Source: Anodontia alba
Taxonomy: Eukaryota > Mollusca > Bivalvia > Lucinida > Lucinidae
Length of the DNA: 64,000 nt
Assembly (NCBI GenBank): GCA_964016985.1
Contig: OZ024827.1
Location: 59,354,181-59,418,180 of the forward strand
Direction: 5' to 3'
In this document: in pieces, positions 10,715-23,000 of the stretch
Layout: the number at the start of each line of letters is the position of its first letter
Position numbering within the stretch: position 1 is the first letter of the stretch
Program-made: the position numbers and the translations under genes
The notes under the pieces: generated by a model
What the model was told of the DNA's origin: nothing
Databases searched by the model: none
What the model saw: only the letters and a program-made list of their open reading frames with translations

Positions 10715-13700
10715 TGCTGCGTCACCTTTACGGTGCACTAATAAGAGAGCCTGATGCAATTTGATGCCGTGTCGTCAAGCTTCATATGGTACAGTTTGGT
10801 GCTGTGTCATTGTTCTTCAATGACTGGAGCAAGCTGGTACTGTATCATCCATCTTCACGGTGCCATTACTCTTCATGGTGTAGTACTAAAACTGTCTGGT
10901 GCAATTTGAAGCTGTATCATTAGTCTTCATAGTGCTATGATAAAAAAAACAAACAAACAAAAAAAAACTGGCTCAATTCGAAGACTGACTGGTTTAATTT
11001 GGTGCTGTGCCATCAATCTTTATATGCAGTGATAAAACATTCTAGTGCAATCTGATGGTGCGTCATACATTTTGGTGCAATGACAGTGCGGGCTGATGTA
11101 ATTTGATGTAATGCCATCAGTTTCCAAGGAACAAATTATAAAATCTGATGAATTTGGTGTTGTGTCATCAATATCCACCGCCTAATGATAAATTGGTCCG
11201 ATGCAATTTGTTGCTGTATTATTAATCTTCATGATGTAATGAGGCAATAGATGATGTGTCGCTGCTTTCCATGGTGCAATGATAAAACAGTCTAGCATAA
11301 TCTGGTGCTGTGTCCTCAATATTCATCGTGCAGTGATAAAACATTCTAGTGCAATTAGATTCTGTGTCATAAACGTTTTGGTACAATGATAGAGCGGACA
11401 GATCCAGCTTGGTGCAGTGCCATCAGTGTTCATGGTACAACGATAAACCATCTAGTGCAATTTTGCCGTGTTATCAATATTCATAGCCTAATGATAACTT
11501 AGTCTGTTGCAATTCTATGTTGTATTACCAATCTTCATGATGCAATGATAAATAAGTCTAATGCAATTTTGTGCTGCCTTATTAATCTTCATAATGCAAT
11601 TCCACATCAGTTTATTGCAAGTTTGTGCTGTATTATTAAATTCTTCATAATGCAACGATAAATCAGTCTGGTGCAATTTTGTGTTGTATTACCAATCTTC
11701 ATGATGCAATGATAAATCAGTATATTGCGGTTATGTGCTGTATTATTTATCTTCATGACCAAATTATAAATCAGTGTAGTGCAATTTTGTGCTATGTTAT
11801 TAAAATCTTAATGATGCAACGATAAATCAGCTTGGTGTGGTAATCTTTAGTTACATAATTAATCTTCATAGTGTAATGATAAAACTGTCTAGTGTGCTTC
11901 AAGCTTCAAGGTGCAGTGATAAACCAGTTTGGTACAATTTGATGCATTGTCATCACTGTCTCATGGTACACCGAAAAAACAGTCTAGTTTGATTTGGATC
12001 AACGCTATTTAGCTTCATGATGTAATGATAAACCAGTCTTGTACAATTTGGTGTAGTGTCATGGAGTTTCATGGTGCAATGATAGGCCAGTCTGGTGTTG
12101 TGTCATCAGCTGGAACTATGGTGTAAAGATACGTAATATAGTCTGGCGCCTATTGGTTCTGTATGATCAATATTCATTGTGCTATAGTCACTTTTACAGC
12201 GGTTCCGTAATTCTCCATAAATCTGATCGGAAATAAGTCACGCGGACTTCGATCATTTGACCAGTCATCTGATGGCGGAAAACAGTTCTGTTTCCGTCTT
12301 CTCAGCTGGAATTAGCCGTTGCTTACAAACGTTTTCGTTCCTCCATAGTAGACGATGGAATTACACATCATTACCGCTGTTGACATACTAACGAGCTTTT
12401 AACAAAGTGGTTATGTGATACTTTATGACTTTGTATTACTGTTATTTTGATGGTTCACAGGCGCTGCTAGCATAGTTTCGCCGGCATTTGATTGGGCGAT
12501 ATTTTTTCAAAGATTTGACTTCGGAAAACAATTATCTTTCCTTATCAGCTCGTACTTTTTCGTATAAAAATACTATGATACGATAGTCTTGCACAATTAG
12601 GTACTTTGCCATTAATCGTCATAATGTAATTATAAAAAACATTCTGATACAGTCTTATACTGTCACATCAAGATTAATTGCGCATTGATAAGACAGTCTG
12701 GTGTATTTTGGTGTTGTTTCGCTGATCTTCATGATGAGACGATATAATAGTCTGGCTTAATTCGGTGCTGTGTCGTTGGTCTTCATTGTGCAATGACAAA
12801 ACATTTTGATGTAATTTGATGCTGAGGTTGCTCTTCATGGTTCAATGACAAAACACTCTGGTGTACGTTGGTGCTTTGTCGTTGCTCTTTATGGTTCAGT
12901 GACAAAGCAGGCTGGTGTAATTTAGTGCTGTGTCGTTGCTCTTCATGTTTCAGTGACCAAACATTCTGGTGTAATTTGGTGTTGTGTCCTTGCTCTTTAT
13001 GGTTCAGTGAAAAACATTCTGGTATAATTTTGTGCTGTGTCGTTGCTGTTAATGGTTCAGTGACAAAACATTCTAGTGTAATTTGGTGCTGTGTCGTTGC
13101 TCTTTATTGTTCAATGACAAAACATTTAGGTGTAGTTTGGTGCTGTGTCGTTGTTCTTTATTGTTCAATGACAAAACATTTAGGTGTAGTTTGGTGCTGT
13201 GACCTTGCTCTTTATGGTTCAGTGACCAAACATTCTGATGTAATTTGGTGCTGTGTCGTTGCTCTTTATGGTTCATTGAAAAACAGGCTGGTGTAATTTG
13301 CTCTTCATGGTTAAATGACAAAACACTCAGGTGTTTGTCGGTACTGTATCAATGCTCTTTATGGTTCAGTGACAAAGCAGGCTGGTGTAATTTAGTGCTG
13401 TGTCGTTGCTCTTCATGTTTCAGTGATCAAACATTCTGGTGTAATTTGGTGTTGTGTCCTTGCTCTTTATGGTTCAGTGAAAAACATTCTGGTATAATTT
13501 TGTGCTGTGTCGTTGCTGTTAATGGTTCAGTGACAAAACATTCTAGTGTAATTTGGTGCTGTGTCGTTGCTCTTTATTGTTCAATGACAAAACATTTAGG
13601 TGTAGTTTGGTGCTGTGTCGTTGCTCTTTATTGTTCAATGACAAAACATTTAGGTGTAGTTTGGTGCTGTGACCTTGCTCTTTATGGTTCAGTGACCAAA

Positions 13701-14178
13701 CATTCTGATGTAATTTGGTGCTGTGTCGTTGCTCTTTATGGTTCATTGAAAAACAGGCTGGTGTAATTTGCTCTTCATGGTTAAATGTCAAAACATTCAG
13801 GTGTATGTCGGTACTGTATCAATGCTCTTAATGGTTCAGTGCCAAAACAGGCTTGTGCAATCTGGTGCCGTGTCATCAATCTTCATGGTGCAATTATCTA
13901 CCAGTCTGACGCAATCTGATGTTGTGTCGTTGCTTTTCATTGTACAATGATAAAACAGTCAAATGCAAGTTGGTGCTGTGTCATCAATCTTCATGGTCCA
14001 ATCATGAAACAGTCTGGTGCAATATATGATGTGTCGGTACATTTCATGGTGCACTTATAAAGCTGCCTGACGCAAGTTGGTGCTGCGATATCAGTCTTCA
14101 TGGTTCAATGATAAATCAGACTGGTTCAGTTAATCATACGTCATTGTTCTTCATGGTGTAGTGATAAAATAGCTTGTT
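10715..14178. repeat. 54-bp minisatellite array (3.46 kb)
   Basis: The unit is about 54 bp: CTTCATGGTGCAATGATAAA, CAGTCTGGTGCAATTTGGTG, CTGTGTCATCAAT, with many variants. 54 is a multiple of three, so chance frames run through it. These include 12868-13296 and 13245-13766 on the plus strand and 13073-13321 and 13543-13791 on the minus strand, all low-complexity 18-residue repeats and not genes. 12896-13340 and 13366-13810 are near-identical, a 470-bp higher-order duplication. Divergence is greater toward 10.7-12.1 kb. Confidence 0.9.
12184..12572. mobile_element. About 390-bp insertion interrupting the 54-bp array
   Basis: Array units break at about GTGCTATAG (12180-12188) and resume at ACTATGATACGATAGTCTTG (about 12570). 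The intervening sequence has no array similarity. It includes TGATGGCGGAAAACAGTTCT and GCGCTGCTAGCATAGTTTCG. CTATa/CTATg at the junctions hints at a short duplication. I see no TIR or coding content. Confidence 0.5.
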
Positions 14179-14179
14179 G

Positions 14180-15580
14180 CTCCTCTAGACACAGCGACAC
14201 AGTTGCTATAATCGGCATACAAACAAGGAAGAACTGCAACAGAGAACCTCAAGCAGAACACAAAAAACACTAGTGGAGGTTGGCTGTGAGCTTACAGCAG
14301 TTTTATTATACTGAAACCTCACACGAGATGCAGCTATCCAAGCTGGTAGGTCATTACTTTAGGTTAGTTTCGTTTAAGTTCTAATGATGAGGTCAAAGTT
14401 TGCCACGGTCCTGTGAAACACGATCTACGCTTCATAGTGTCTTTAATTCAGTTAAAGCATTTGCCATGTCGTCTAGATATATCTACTATGCATCTACTTT
14501 TTTGTAATTGTCATACACTGAACTGACCCTTTTAGTAATCCGTTTTGTAAAATCTTGTTACATTGGTACCAAAGGTGTAGTATGGACAAATAGCCTCATC
14601 AAACACTGAAGGCCAAAATCAGATGAAGCCTATACTGTTACTCATCTGCCGGCTTTAGACGCATCAACAGGCACACAGTAGACTTCAAGTTTTAGGGAGA
14701 GTATGGTAAGAAGATAGAGAATCCTAATACCGTAAATATGTCAGAAAATACTGCACAAAATCTAGCTTCACTTCACTGGTCCCAGGAAATGGGTCGGATA
14801 ATTTGCCATCACATAAATTTCCTCATATTTCCGAATCCCTGAATCCCACTTTTTATCATGATATTGAGTTATGAAATGGGGGTTATCTTGTTTAGCGCTC
14901 CAACAACCTTACATGATCATTTGGGCATGCGCAAACTAACAGCCCGTTAGATAATCTCTTAGCGATGTGCAAATGGCAACTGAGCCATAAGAAAGCCGCG
15001 GATTGCTGAAGCGGTTCAGGTAGATGGGAGATCATTTTCTTTTACATCTTGTAATTGTAGAGGAGACCTGCGTCCATAATTATGGGATTGAAAGCAAAGG
15101 TCAGAATCGTCAGTGGGCTGAACCGGTTTCCCCGAGGCCCAGGAAATTTATGCTTGACTGGCAAGGTGACGGTCACTGTATTTGGCTAAAGGAGTAATTA
15201 TGTTGGATGGTTTACCAAAGTGTAGTACAATAAGTGACGAGTACTATGTACTTGACCAGCTGAGGATTGCGGTATTTTATCATGGACAGAAAGATATCAG
15301 TTTTTGTAAGACACGCCGGTGTCTGGTTAATTAATATGAATTTAATAATTAGGTGCTACCTATATCCGTGCGTCCAAATTATCATCATATACTTCATAGG
15401 TGGGTTGGCCAGATCTAACTGAATTGATTTCAGACGACGCTTGACTTTTGAATCCACTGCATGAATTGCTATATAACGTCCAAGTCAACAATAGTTCAGT
15501 AGTTTAGAGACATTGCCTCCAAATTTGCGGGACATTTACCAGACCCGATCACATGAATTCGGATCCTGCTTAGTTACTAG
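14180..15580. other. No recognisable gene
   Basis: Ordinary AT-rich sequence to the right of the 54-bp array. One degraded piece of the CATCAACAG repeat lies at about 14600-14700. Confidence 0.5.
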
Positions 15581-15690
15581 CAGCTCTGCCATGGAGGCTT
15601 TAGGCAGCCCATCTATTTCGCGGGCCCCGATGGGCGGGGGCCATGCTTTCCGAAAACCGAAAACTAGTGTATGCCGGTAACAGGCACAAC
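15581..15690 (-). repeat. Conserved ~110-bp repeat block (copy with 60.4 kb)
   Basis: AGCTCTGCCATGGAGGCTTT, AGGCAGCCCATCTATTTCGC, GGGCCCCGATGGGCGGGGGC and TATGCCGGTAACAGGC match the 60.34-kb block in reverse orientation, with the same internal order. Confidence 0.6.
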
Positions 15691-15825
15691 GACATACACT
15701 ATCGTTCGCTACCTAAAATCCATTATATTGCTTCAGGTTTTTTCCTCAAGACTTTTGACCGTTTGTGCGTTTTTGTCTTTGTTTCTTTTTGGTCTTTCTT
15801 TTTTTTTTTTTGAAATTTTTTTTTA

Positions 15826-16412
15826 TGCCCCGCCACACAATAGTGGCGGGGTATTATGGTTTCACGTTGGACGTCCGTGTGTCTGTCCGTCTGTCCGTCC
15901 GTCCGCCCGTCCGTCCGTTTTTCGTTTCCGGATGATAACTTGAGTAAACATCAATGGATTTTCACCAAATTTGGTATGTGCATTGATATTGTGGAGATTG
16001 GTTTGGGATTGCTAATGGGCAAATTTCGTCAAATTTTGACGGAGTTATCTGCCCGAGACACATCCATATTTTCGTTTCCGGATAATAACTTGAGTAACCG
16101 TCAATGATTTTCACCAAACTTGGTACGTGCATTGATATTGTGGAGATTTGGATTGGGATTGTTAATGGGCAAATTTCGTCAAATTTTGAGTTATCTGCCC
16201 GAGACACGCCCATATTTTCGTTTAAGGATGATAACTTGAGTAAATGTCAAGGTATTTTAACCAAACTTGGTACATGCATTGATTTGAAGGAGATCTAGTT
16301 TGGGATTGCTAATGGGCAAATTTCGTCAATGTTTGGGATTGCTAATGGGCAAATTTCGTCAATGTTTTACAGAGTTATCTGCCCGCGACACGATAATGGC
16401 GGGGTATTATAC
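15826..16412 (-). mobile_element. Pearl-like element: hairpin, CCGT microsatellite, three 150-bp cores
   Basis: It opens with the hairpin CCCCGCCAC-ACAATA-GTGGCGGGG (15828-15851), then (GTCC/GTCT)n at about 15869-15918. Three core copies follow, each starting TTTTCGTTTCCGGATgATAA (about 15917, 16070, 16211). It closes with CGATAATGGCGGGGTATTAT. The order is reversed relative to the 4.39-kb element, so it reads as the minus-strand orientation of the same architecture. A 33-bp duplication occurs at about 16298-16365. The reading frames here are repeat-derived. Confidence 0.65.
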
Positions 16413-16419
16413 TTGAACT

Positions 16420-17112
16420 ATTATCGGCACGGCCGCCGTGTAAATAGTCTCTGCCAAATCACGCTTATTGTTTTTCAGGATAAGCACCGAACCACCCAAG
16501 CGTTTGTTGGACCAGTACATTTGTGGTCACACATATCACTGGTCACATAGTTAGTCTATAGTAATGCATCTGCACGCCGAACCGCTTCGCGATTCGGGCT
16601 GGACGCACTTATAAAGATGGCAAGAAACCTGCTATTCTAATTGGAAGAAAAAAATCTACTTTGTTTAATTTCAAAATTGGTTAATGTGAAATAAATATTT
16701 TTGTTTTTGTTTGGCAGTGCCAAAAGCAGACGTGGTAACATTACAAAATTTTAATTTTTGCTATAATTTGATTTAGGTTTTGTTAGCCTCCAGGCTATCC
16801 TAGCAAGTGCTGGTGGCGATAGTGTTTTCCTTATTTGAGTTGATATCCTTAGCACGGTCTTTAAATTAAAACAAAACGAAACAGGGAGCCAAACATATCC
16901 TCAAAATAATTCTTGACCACTAAACAAAGTGGAATTCTTATTGATCTCTATGGGAAATACAATTAACATTCCAGAATTCACACTTAATACGCAGAATGAA
17001 CTGTAGAGTATTTTCTACTCTGCATATGTGGTGTTGTAGTTAGACGTTCAGTTGAATCATATATTCAAAAGGCAGTTGTATACAAACACAGTAAATCCTG
17101 TAAAATAAAAAA
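16420..17112. other. No recognisable gene
   Basis: AT-rich; a short palindrome GCCGAACCGCTTCGCGATTC occurs at about 16577. Nothing coding was seen. Confidence 0.5.
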
Positions 17113-17370
17113 AAATCTAAAAGGTTTCCTTTGGAAACAAAGAACACACAAAATAACAAAGATCAGAGACGCGGTTTTATTAAGTCTCTTCATATGCAGC
17201 AATCTAGTTTGCGAAGCTGCTTACGCCCCACAGCACCGGCTTAAGCGATATTCGATTTTCAAAGTAAATAAAATGGTCTTAATGATTCCAAGGAAAAAAA
17301 TCTTACTATGGTGAAGTACTGGGAGACGTTTTACGGCCGCCACTGGGCACAACACCAGCTGCAGTAAAGT
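17113..17370 (-). repeat. Two-block interspersed repeat (R-L family), full copy
   Basis: On the plus strand the L block appears reversed (GATCAGAGACGCGGTTTTAT, then CTCTTCATATGCAGC, then GCTGCTTACGCCCC). R follows, also reversed (GGTGAAGTACTGGGAGACGT, then TTTACGGCCGCCACTGGGCA and ACACCAGCTGCAGTAAAGTA). It directly abuts the pogo-like MITE at 17370. It has no coding potential. Confidence 0.65.
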
Positions 17371-17622
17371 ACAGTCAACCCTCTTTATACCGACACTCGA
17401 TACAACGACAAAATTCGTTATAATGACAATTTGAATGTCACGAAACCTTCACTCAAGAGGTGACAGTTAATGAGAAATTATGCAAGAATATTTGTTAGAA
17501 TCGCCTCACTGAGGCGATTCAAAAGCCTTTCTTTCTGTCCATTAAGGATTCTTTACAACAGCAAATTTAATTTAACGGCAACATTTTTGGGAACAAATCT
17601 GTCGTAACAAGGGTTCACTGTA
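17370..17622. mobile_element. Tigger/pogo-like MITE, copy 1
   Basis: The left end CAGTCAACCCTCTTTATACC (17372) and the right end AACAAGGGTTCACTG (to 17620) are inverted repeats of the CAGTnnAACCCTC type, and TA flanks each side. This fits Tc1/mariner-superfamily (pogo/Tigger) non-autonomous elements. Internal sequence is shared with the copy at 41 kb (ACAACGACAAAATTCGTTAT; TGTCACGAAACCTTC). It differs by carrying a short hairpin AGAATCGCCTC/GAGGCGATTC at about 17490-17521, absent from the other copy. Confidence 0.75.
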
Positions 17623-17639
17623 AAATAAAACAAACAACA

Positions 17640-18960
17640 GCTTTTCCATAATATGATCCGCGTCCTGCAATAAACAAAAAAAAAAAAAAAAAAAAAAGAA
17701 TGAAAGAAAGAATGAAAGAAGAAAGAAAGAACGAATACCAGTGAAAAAGTACAGAGGCTGAGAATCTAAAAATCATGCGCATCTATATAGTCTGATCAGG
17801 ATGTTGTCATTGGCCAAAATACGATGACCCGGCGAATGTTTTCTGGACACGTATTAATTCCACCTTCATGCGAAAGACTCTTACGTGACTAATATAAACA
17901 AAGAGCTTCTTTAAAAGGCTTGTTGTATTCAACTTGATAATTTATTTTTCTTTCTAAGACCATCTGATATGACGCTTCAATTCCACAGGAATGTGCAAAG
18001 AAGTAAATATTATACAATAAACATAGACATTTATCAAACTTGAAAGCGCTAATTGCGTGAATATATTCCAAAGTGCAAATAATGTATAGAAGACAAGCAA
18101 AGCCCAAACGAAACAAAAGAGAAATGTTTTCTAAATTAAAATTCCGTTCTTATCCCGAATATAGGGATAGACAGCCTGAGCAAACAGTGGAGATAGAGAT
18201 TAGATGCCGACAAACGCATCGTCTGATAAGGGTTTGCATTGTTTTGGCACAGCAGTTTTAGACACATCAACAGGTAATAAAATAAACTTTGCTCAAACAT
18301 TACAAGCATGTGCTCCAATATAAGGGTTATATCTGACATGAAAGAGGGTCTGAGTAGAGTTGGGGTGGGGCGGGGAGGGGTCCGTATTTCTCTAATCGGT
18401 AGTACATGTAAAACTTTAGCTTTGTTATTATCCTCTCTCTTTGGCATTGTGGTATTTTCTTAATTCATTCCATTATTCTTTATAATTGTTGCCAACCTTC
18501 TGAACATTTGCGCACTGTCTTTCTTTACATATTTGATTTGACTCCAAACGATTTTCTTTATTTTGTTTCATTTAATTTATTTTTTATTTTATATTTATTT
18601 TTACTTTTCTATAAATAGTTTAGATATTTCTTTATTTTTTTAAGCTGGATATTTTTACTGAGGCAACGGCTACGCTGCCCAAGTATATACGCAAACACAA
18701 TGTTCAGAACTGAATATCATCAATACTAACAAACGTAAAAGGTGCAACTGGTTTGTAATATTAAACATACATCGGGCCTAGTAAAAGATTAGTTTATAAC
18801 GAGCACGAACAACATATGGGACGCGCCGAGCGACAAGGTGTCTTCGAGAATGCGCAAAATGTGCTGATTCAGGTCATCCTTCACATGCGCAAATCTCAAT
18901 CGTGCCTTTCCTCTCCATCCACACAATCTGTAGTATCGAATGATTCTGTTAGTGGACAGT
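17640..18960. other. No recognisable gene; purine-rich and T-rich simple sequence
   Basis: A-run and GAAA-type repeats at about 17671-17735, and TTTATTTT-type low complexity at 18540-18650. The only family repeat is the copy at 18165-18290. Confidence 0.5.
18165..18290. repeat. 'CAAACAGTG...CATCAACAG' repeat copy
   Basis: CCTGAGCAAACAGTGGAGAT, then GCATCGTCTGATAAGGGTTT, then CAGCAGTTTTAGACACATCA form the same block order as at 41985-42075. Both end in an ACACATCAACAG-like motif. Confidence 0.5.
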
Positions 18961-18963
18961 GAA

Positions 18964-19070
18964 CCCAGCAGGCAAATGACGATGAAACAAGATCGATTCA
19001 ACATTGATTCAACGTCAAGACGTTGAATCAACGTTGAATCGATCTTGTTTCAAGCTGTGTGCCCGCTGGG
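18964..19070. mobile_element. Palindromic MITE (CCCAGCAGGCA ends), copy 1
   Basis: It starts CCCAGCAGGCA and ends TGTGCCCGCTGGG. The whole 107 bp is an almost complete palindrome centred on CAACGTCAAGACGTTG, built from short ACGTTGAATC repeats. The flanks (AA on both sides) suggest a 2-bp target duplication, and copy 2 has TC on both sides. It has no coding capacity. Confidence 0.75.
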
Positions 19071-19345
19071 AAAGTCCTGATCTTGGTCTTCGCTGTCCGC
19101 ATATGCCGGAAGACACGTTTTCACATGCGCGGTCCCTATGGTCATTTGCATCTGTTCAGAGCTTAGACACTCATTTACTTACTTATATTGCAGACTCCTT
19201 TGGTTAACACTGATTTGTTTATCAGACTGTGCGCGTTTTAATTAGGAGCGTTCTGTACGTTACCCTACTTGACACATTTTCATTTGGAACGGTACAAATG
19301 CTAGTTATATTTATATTGATCTTCATATAATATATTCATGGTAAT

Positions 19346-19347
<2 letters not shown>

Positions 19348-19404
<57 letters not shown>
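19348..19404 (+). repeat. (GA)n microsatellite
   Basis: About 28 uninterrupted GA units, bordering the small MITE at 19414. Confidence 0.95.
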
Positions 19405-19407
<3 letters not shown>

Positions 19408-19413
19408 ACTTTC

Positions 19414-19533
19414 GAAATAGAAAACGACCTAATTACATATGTGACCAGATCAGAATATACATATATATGTTATCCTCTGGATTCTGATCTCGATCTACCC
19501 TGGTCGCATTTGTCTTAAGGTCGATTTCTATTC
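19414..19533. mobile_element. Small MITE with about 34-bp TIRs
   Basis: GAAATAGAAAACGACCTAAT (19414) and, inverted, ATTTGTCTTAAGGTCGATTT (to 19533) form the outer arms. ACCAGATCAGAATATA / ATTCTGATCTCGATC pair inside. It abuts the (AG)n tract. A half-copy (CGCATATGTTATAAGGTCG) is at about 25691-25710. Confidence 0.55.
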
Positions 19534-20009
19534 AGAGAGGCTCAGTTTTATTCCTATTACTTAACGACTTGTTATCTTCGTTGTGAAGGTAATGTTGCTG
19601 TATTCTACAACAGCGCCGGCGGAACGTTTTCTTCTCCCTGATATGTGGATGCATAAACATGGTTGACATTCTGATACACGTCTATGTAATGTTTACGCCC
19701 TCCCTCGTACATTGATATATATCCAAAAACAGGAATATACATTATTAACCTTGCAGAATGTTGCCATTTTTAAACCTGATATGAATTTGCCTGTTATTTC
19801 TTTTACTCTTATGGACTGCATGAATACGCCTTCTTGTACTTAATACATGTATTGCTCATCTCCGTATTATATACTAACAGTAGAAATATCATGGCTTACA
19901 CATCTCTAGATAATAGGCATGTACAGATCAATATTTATTTTAATTCTCTACGAAAGCATATGTTTTGGTTATTCATTAGCAATGCCTCCACCTGCGCTTT
20001 TAACGAGTA

Positions 20010-23000
20010 TCCACACCATATGTTTCCCTCAAGGAGACGCACTTCTATTGTGTAGTCACAACATATGCTTCCCTCGAGTGGAGGCACTTCTAATGAGTAG
20101 CCACAACATATGTATTCCTCGAGGAGAAGCACTTCTAATGAGTGCCTGCAACATATGTTTTCCACGAGTAAAATAACTTCTAATAAGTCGCCACAACAAT
20201 TTTTATTATGAATAGAGGCACAGCTAATGAGTACTTACAACAGGATTTTTCCTTGAGTACAGGCACTTCTAATGAGTAGCCACAACATATGTTTTCCTCG
20301 GGTCGAGGCACTTTCCATGTGTAGTCGCTACATATGTTTTCCTCGAGTATAAGTTGTTCTAATGTGTAGTCACTTCACATGTTTTCCTCGAGTATAAGTT
20401 GTTCTAATGTGTAGTCACTTCACATGTTTTCCTCGAGTATAAGTTGTTCTAATGTGTAGTCACTTCACATGTTTTCCTCGAGAAGTGGCACTTCTGATGA
20501 GGAGCCACAACATATTTTTCCTCGAGTACATGCACTTCTTATAAGTTATCACATCATATGTTTTCCTCTAGGAAAGGCACTTGTAATGTGTAGTCACAAC
20601 AATTGTTTGTTATGAATAGAGGCACATCAAATGAGTACTTACTTTCTCGATGCAGGTTCTTCTAATGATGAGCCACAACATATACTTTCCTCGAGTACAG
20701 GCACTTCTAATGAATAGTCTTAGCATATCTTTTCCTCGAGTAGAAGCACTTCTAATGAGTAGCCAGAATGGATGGTTTCCTCTAGTCAAACACTTCTAAT
20801 GAGTTGACACAAGATACGGTTTCCTCGAGTAGTGGCACTTCTAATGTGTAGTCACAATATATGTTTTTCTTGAATTCTTGAATACAAGCACTTCTAATGA
20901 GTAGCCACAACGGATGTCTTCCTCGAGTAGAGGCACTTCTATTTTGTAGTCACACTCGGGTAGAGGCAATTCTTATGAGGAGCCACAATGGATGTTTCCT
21001 TCGAGCAGAAGCATTTCTAATGAGTAGTCACATCATATATTTTCCTCGAGTTTAGGCACTTCTAATGTGTAGTCACAACATATGTATTCCTCGAGTACAG
21101 GCACTTTTAGTGTGTAGTCACAACATATATTTTGATTCGAGTACTCGTATAGGCACTTCTAATGTGTAGTCAGAACATGTTATCCTCGCGTATAGGCACG
21201 TCTAATGTGTAGTCACAACATATGTTTTCCTCGAGTAGGAACACTTCTAATGTAAAGTCACAACATGTTTTCCTCGAGTAGAGGTACTTCTAATGACTAC
21301 TAAGAATATATGTTTCCTCGAGTACAGGCACTACTAATGAGAAGCCACAACATATGTTTCCCTCAAGTTCCTTTTTAATATGAAGTCACAACATATGTTT
21401 TTCCTTGAGTACAGGAACTTCTAACGTGTAGCACAACATATGTTTTCCTCGAGTACAGGCACTTCTAATGTGTAGTCACAACATATGTTTTCCTCAAGTA
21501 GAGGCACTTCTAACATATATTTTCCTCAAATACAGGCACTTCTTATGTGTAGTCACAACATATGTTTTCCTCAATGTTATAGGCACTTCTAATGTGTAAT
21601 CAAAACATATGTAGTGTAGTAGTCAAACATATGTCGAGTAGTTGCACCTAATGAGGAGCCACAACATGTGTTTTCCTCGAGTTGAGCACTTCTAATGTGT
21701 ACTCACAACATATGTATTCCTCGAGTACAGGCACTTGTTATGTGTAGACAACATATGTTTTCCTTGAGTAAAAGTACTTTAAATGTGTAAACACAACATA
21801 TAATTTCTTCGCGTATAGACACTTCTAATGTGAAGTCACAACATATGTTTCCTTCGAGTATAGGCACTTTTAATGTGTAGAAACAACATATGTTTTCCTC
21901 GAGCACAGGCACTACTACTGAGAAGCCACAACATATGTTTTCCTCGAGTACAGGAACTTCTAATGTATAGCCACAACATATGTTTCCCTCGAGTATAGGC
22001 GCTTCTAATGTGAAGTCATAACATATGTTTTTTCTCGAGAAATGACTACTTACAACATAATGTGTAGACACAACATATGTTTCCCTCGAGTATAGGCGCT
22101 TCGAATGTGAAGTCACATTATATGTTTTCCTCGAGTACAGGCACTTCTTATATGTAGTCACAACATATGTTTTCCGCGTGTAGAGGCCCATCAAATGTGT
22201 TGTCACAACATATGTTTTCCGCGAGTAGAGGCACTTCTAATGTGTAGTCACAACATACGTTTTTTCGCGAGTAGAGGCACTTCTAATGTGTAGTCACAAC
22301 ATACGTTTTTCGCGAGTAGAGGCACTTCTAATGTGTAGTCATAACATATGCTTCCATCGAGTAGAGGCACTTCTTATGTGTAGTCACAATATATTTTCCT
22401 CAATTATAGGCACTTCTAATGTGTAGTCACAACATATGTTCTTCTCAAGGCACCTCTGATGAGTAAAGGCACTTCTAATGACTAGCCACAAAATATGTTT
22501 CCCTTTAGCTGAGGTACAACATACGTATTCCTCGAGTGCAGGCACTTGTAATGTGTAGTCGATGTTATATTTTCCTTGAGAAGAGGCACTTTGAATGTGT
22601 AGTCACAACATGTTTTCGTCGAATAGAGGCACTTCTGATGTGTAGTCACAACATATATTTTCCTCGAGTACAGGCACTTTTAATGTGTAATCACAACATA
22701 TTTTTGCGGGAGTAGAGGCACTTCTAATGTGTAGTCACAACATATGTTTTCCACGAGTAGAGAGGCACTTCTAATGTGTAGTCATAACATATGTTTCACT
22801 CGAGAAGAGGCACTTCTTAAGTGTAGTCACAGTATATTTTCCTCGATTCTAGGCACTTCTAATGTGTAGTCACAACATATGTTTTTCTCGAGGCACTTCT
22901 GATGTGGAGTCACAACATGTTTTCCTCGAGTAAAGGCACTTCTAATGAGTAGCCACAAAATACGTTTCCCTCGAGTTGAAGTTGAGGCACAACTTATGTA

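Noticed and set aside
12868..13766. Long plus-strand open frames of 142 and 173 codons
   Set aside because: They are translations of the 54-bp minisatellite; the period is a multiple of three, so frames stay open by construction.
16298..16365. 33-bp direct repeat as a target-site duplication
   Set aside because: It lies within a tandem-repeat element and is adjacent, so it is local slippage and not flanking duplication.
21703..22206. 167-codon minus-strand ORF
   Set aside because: It is made wholly of 15-residue translations of the 45-bp repeat, with no protein-family features.
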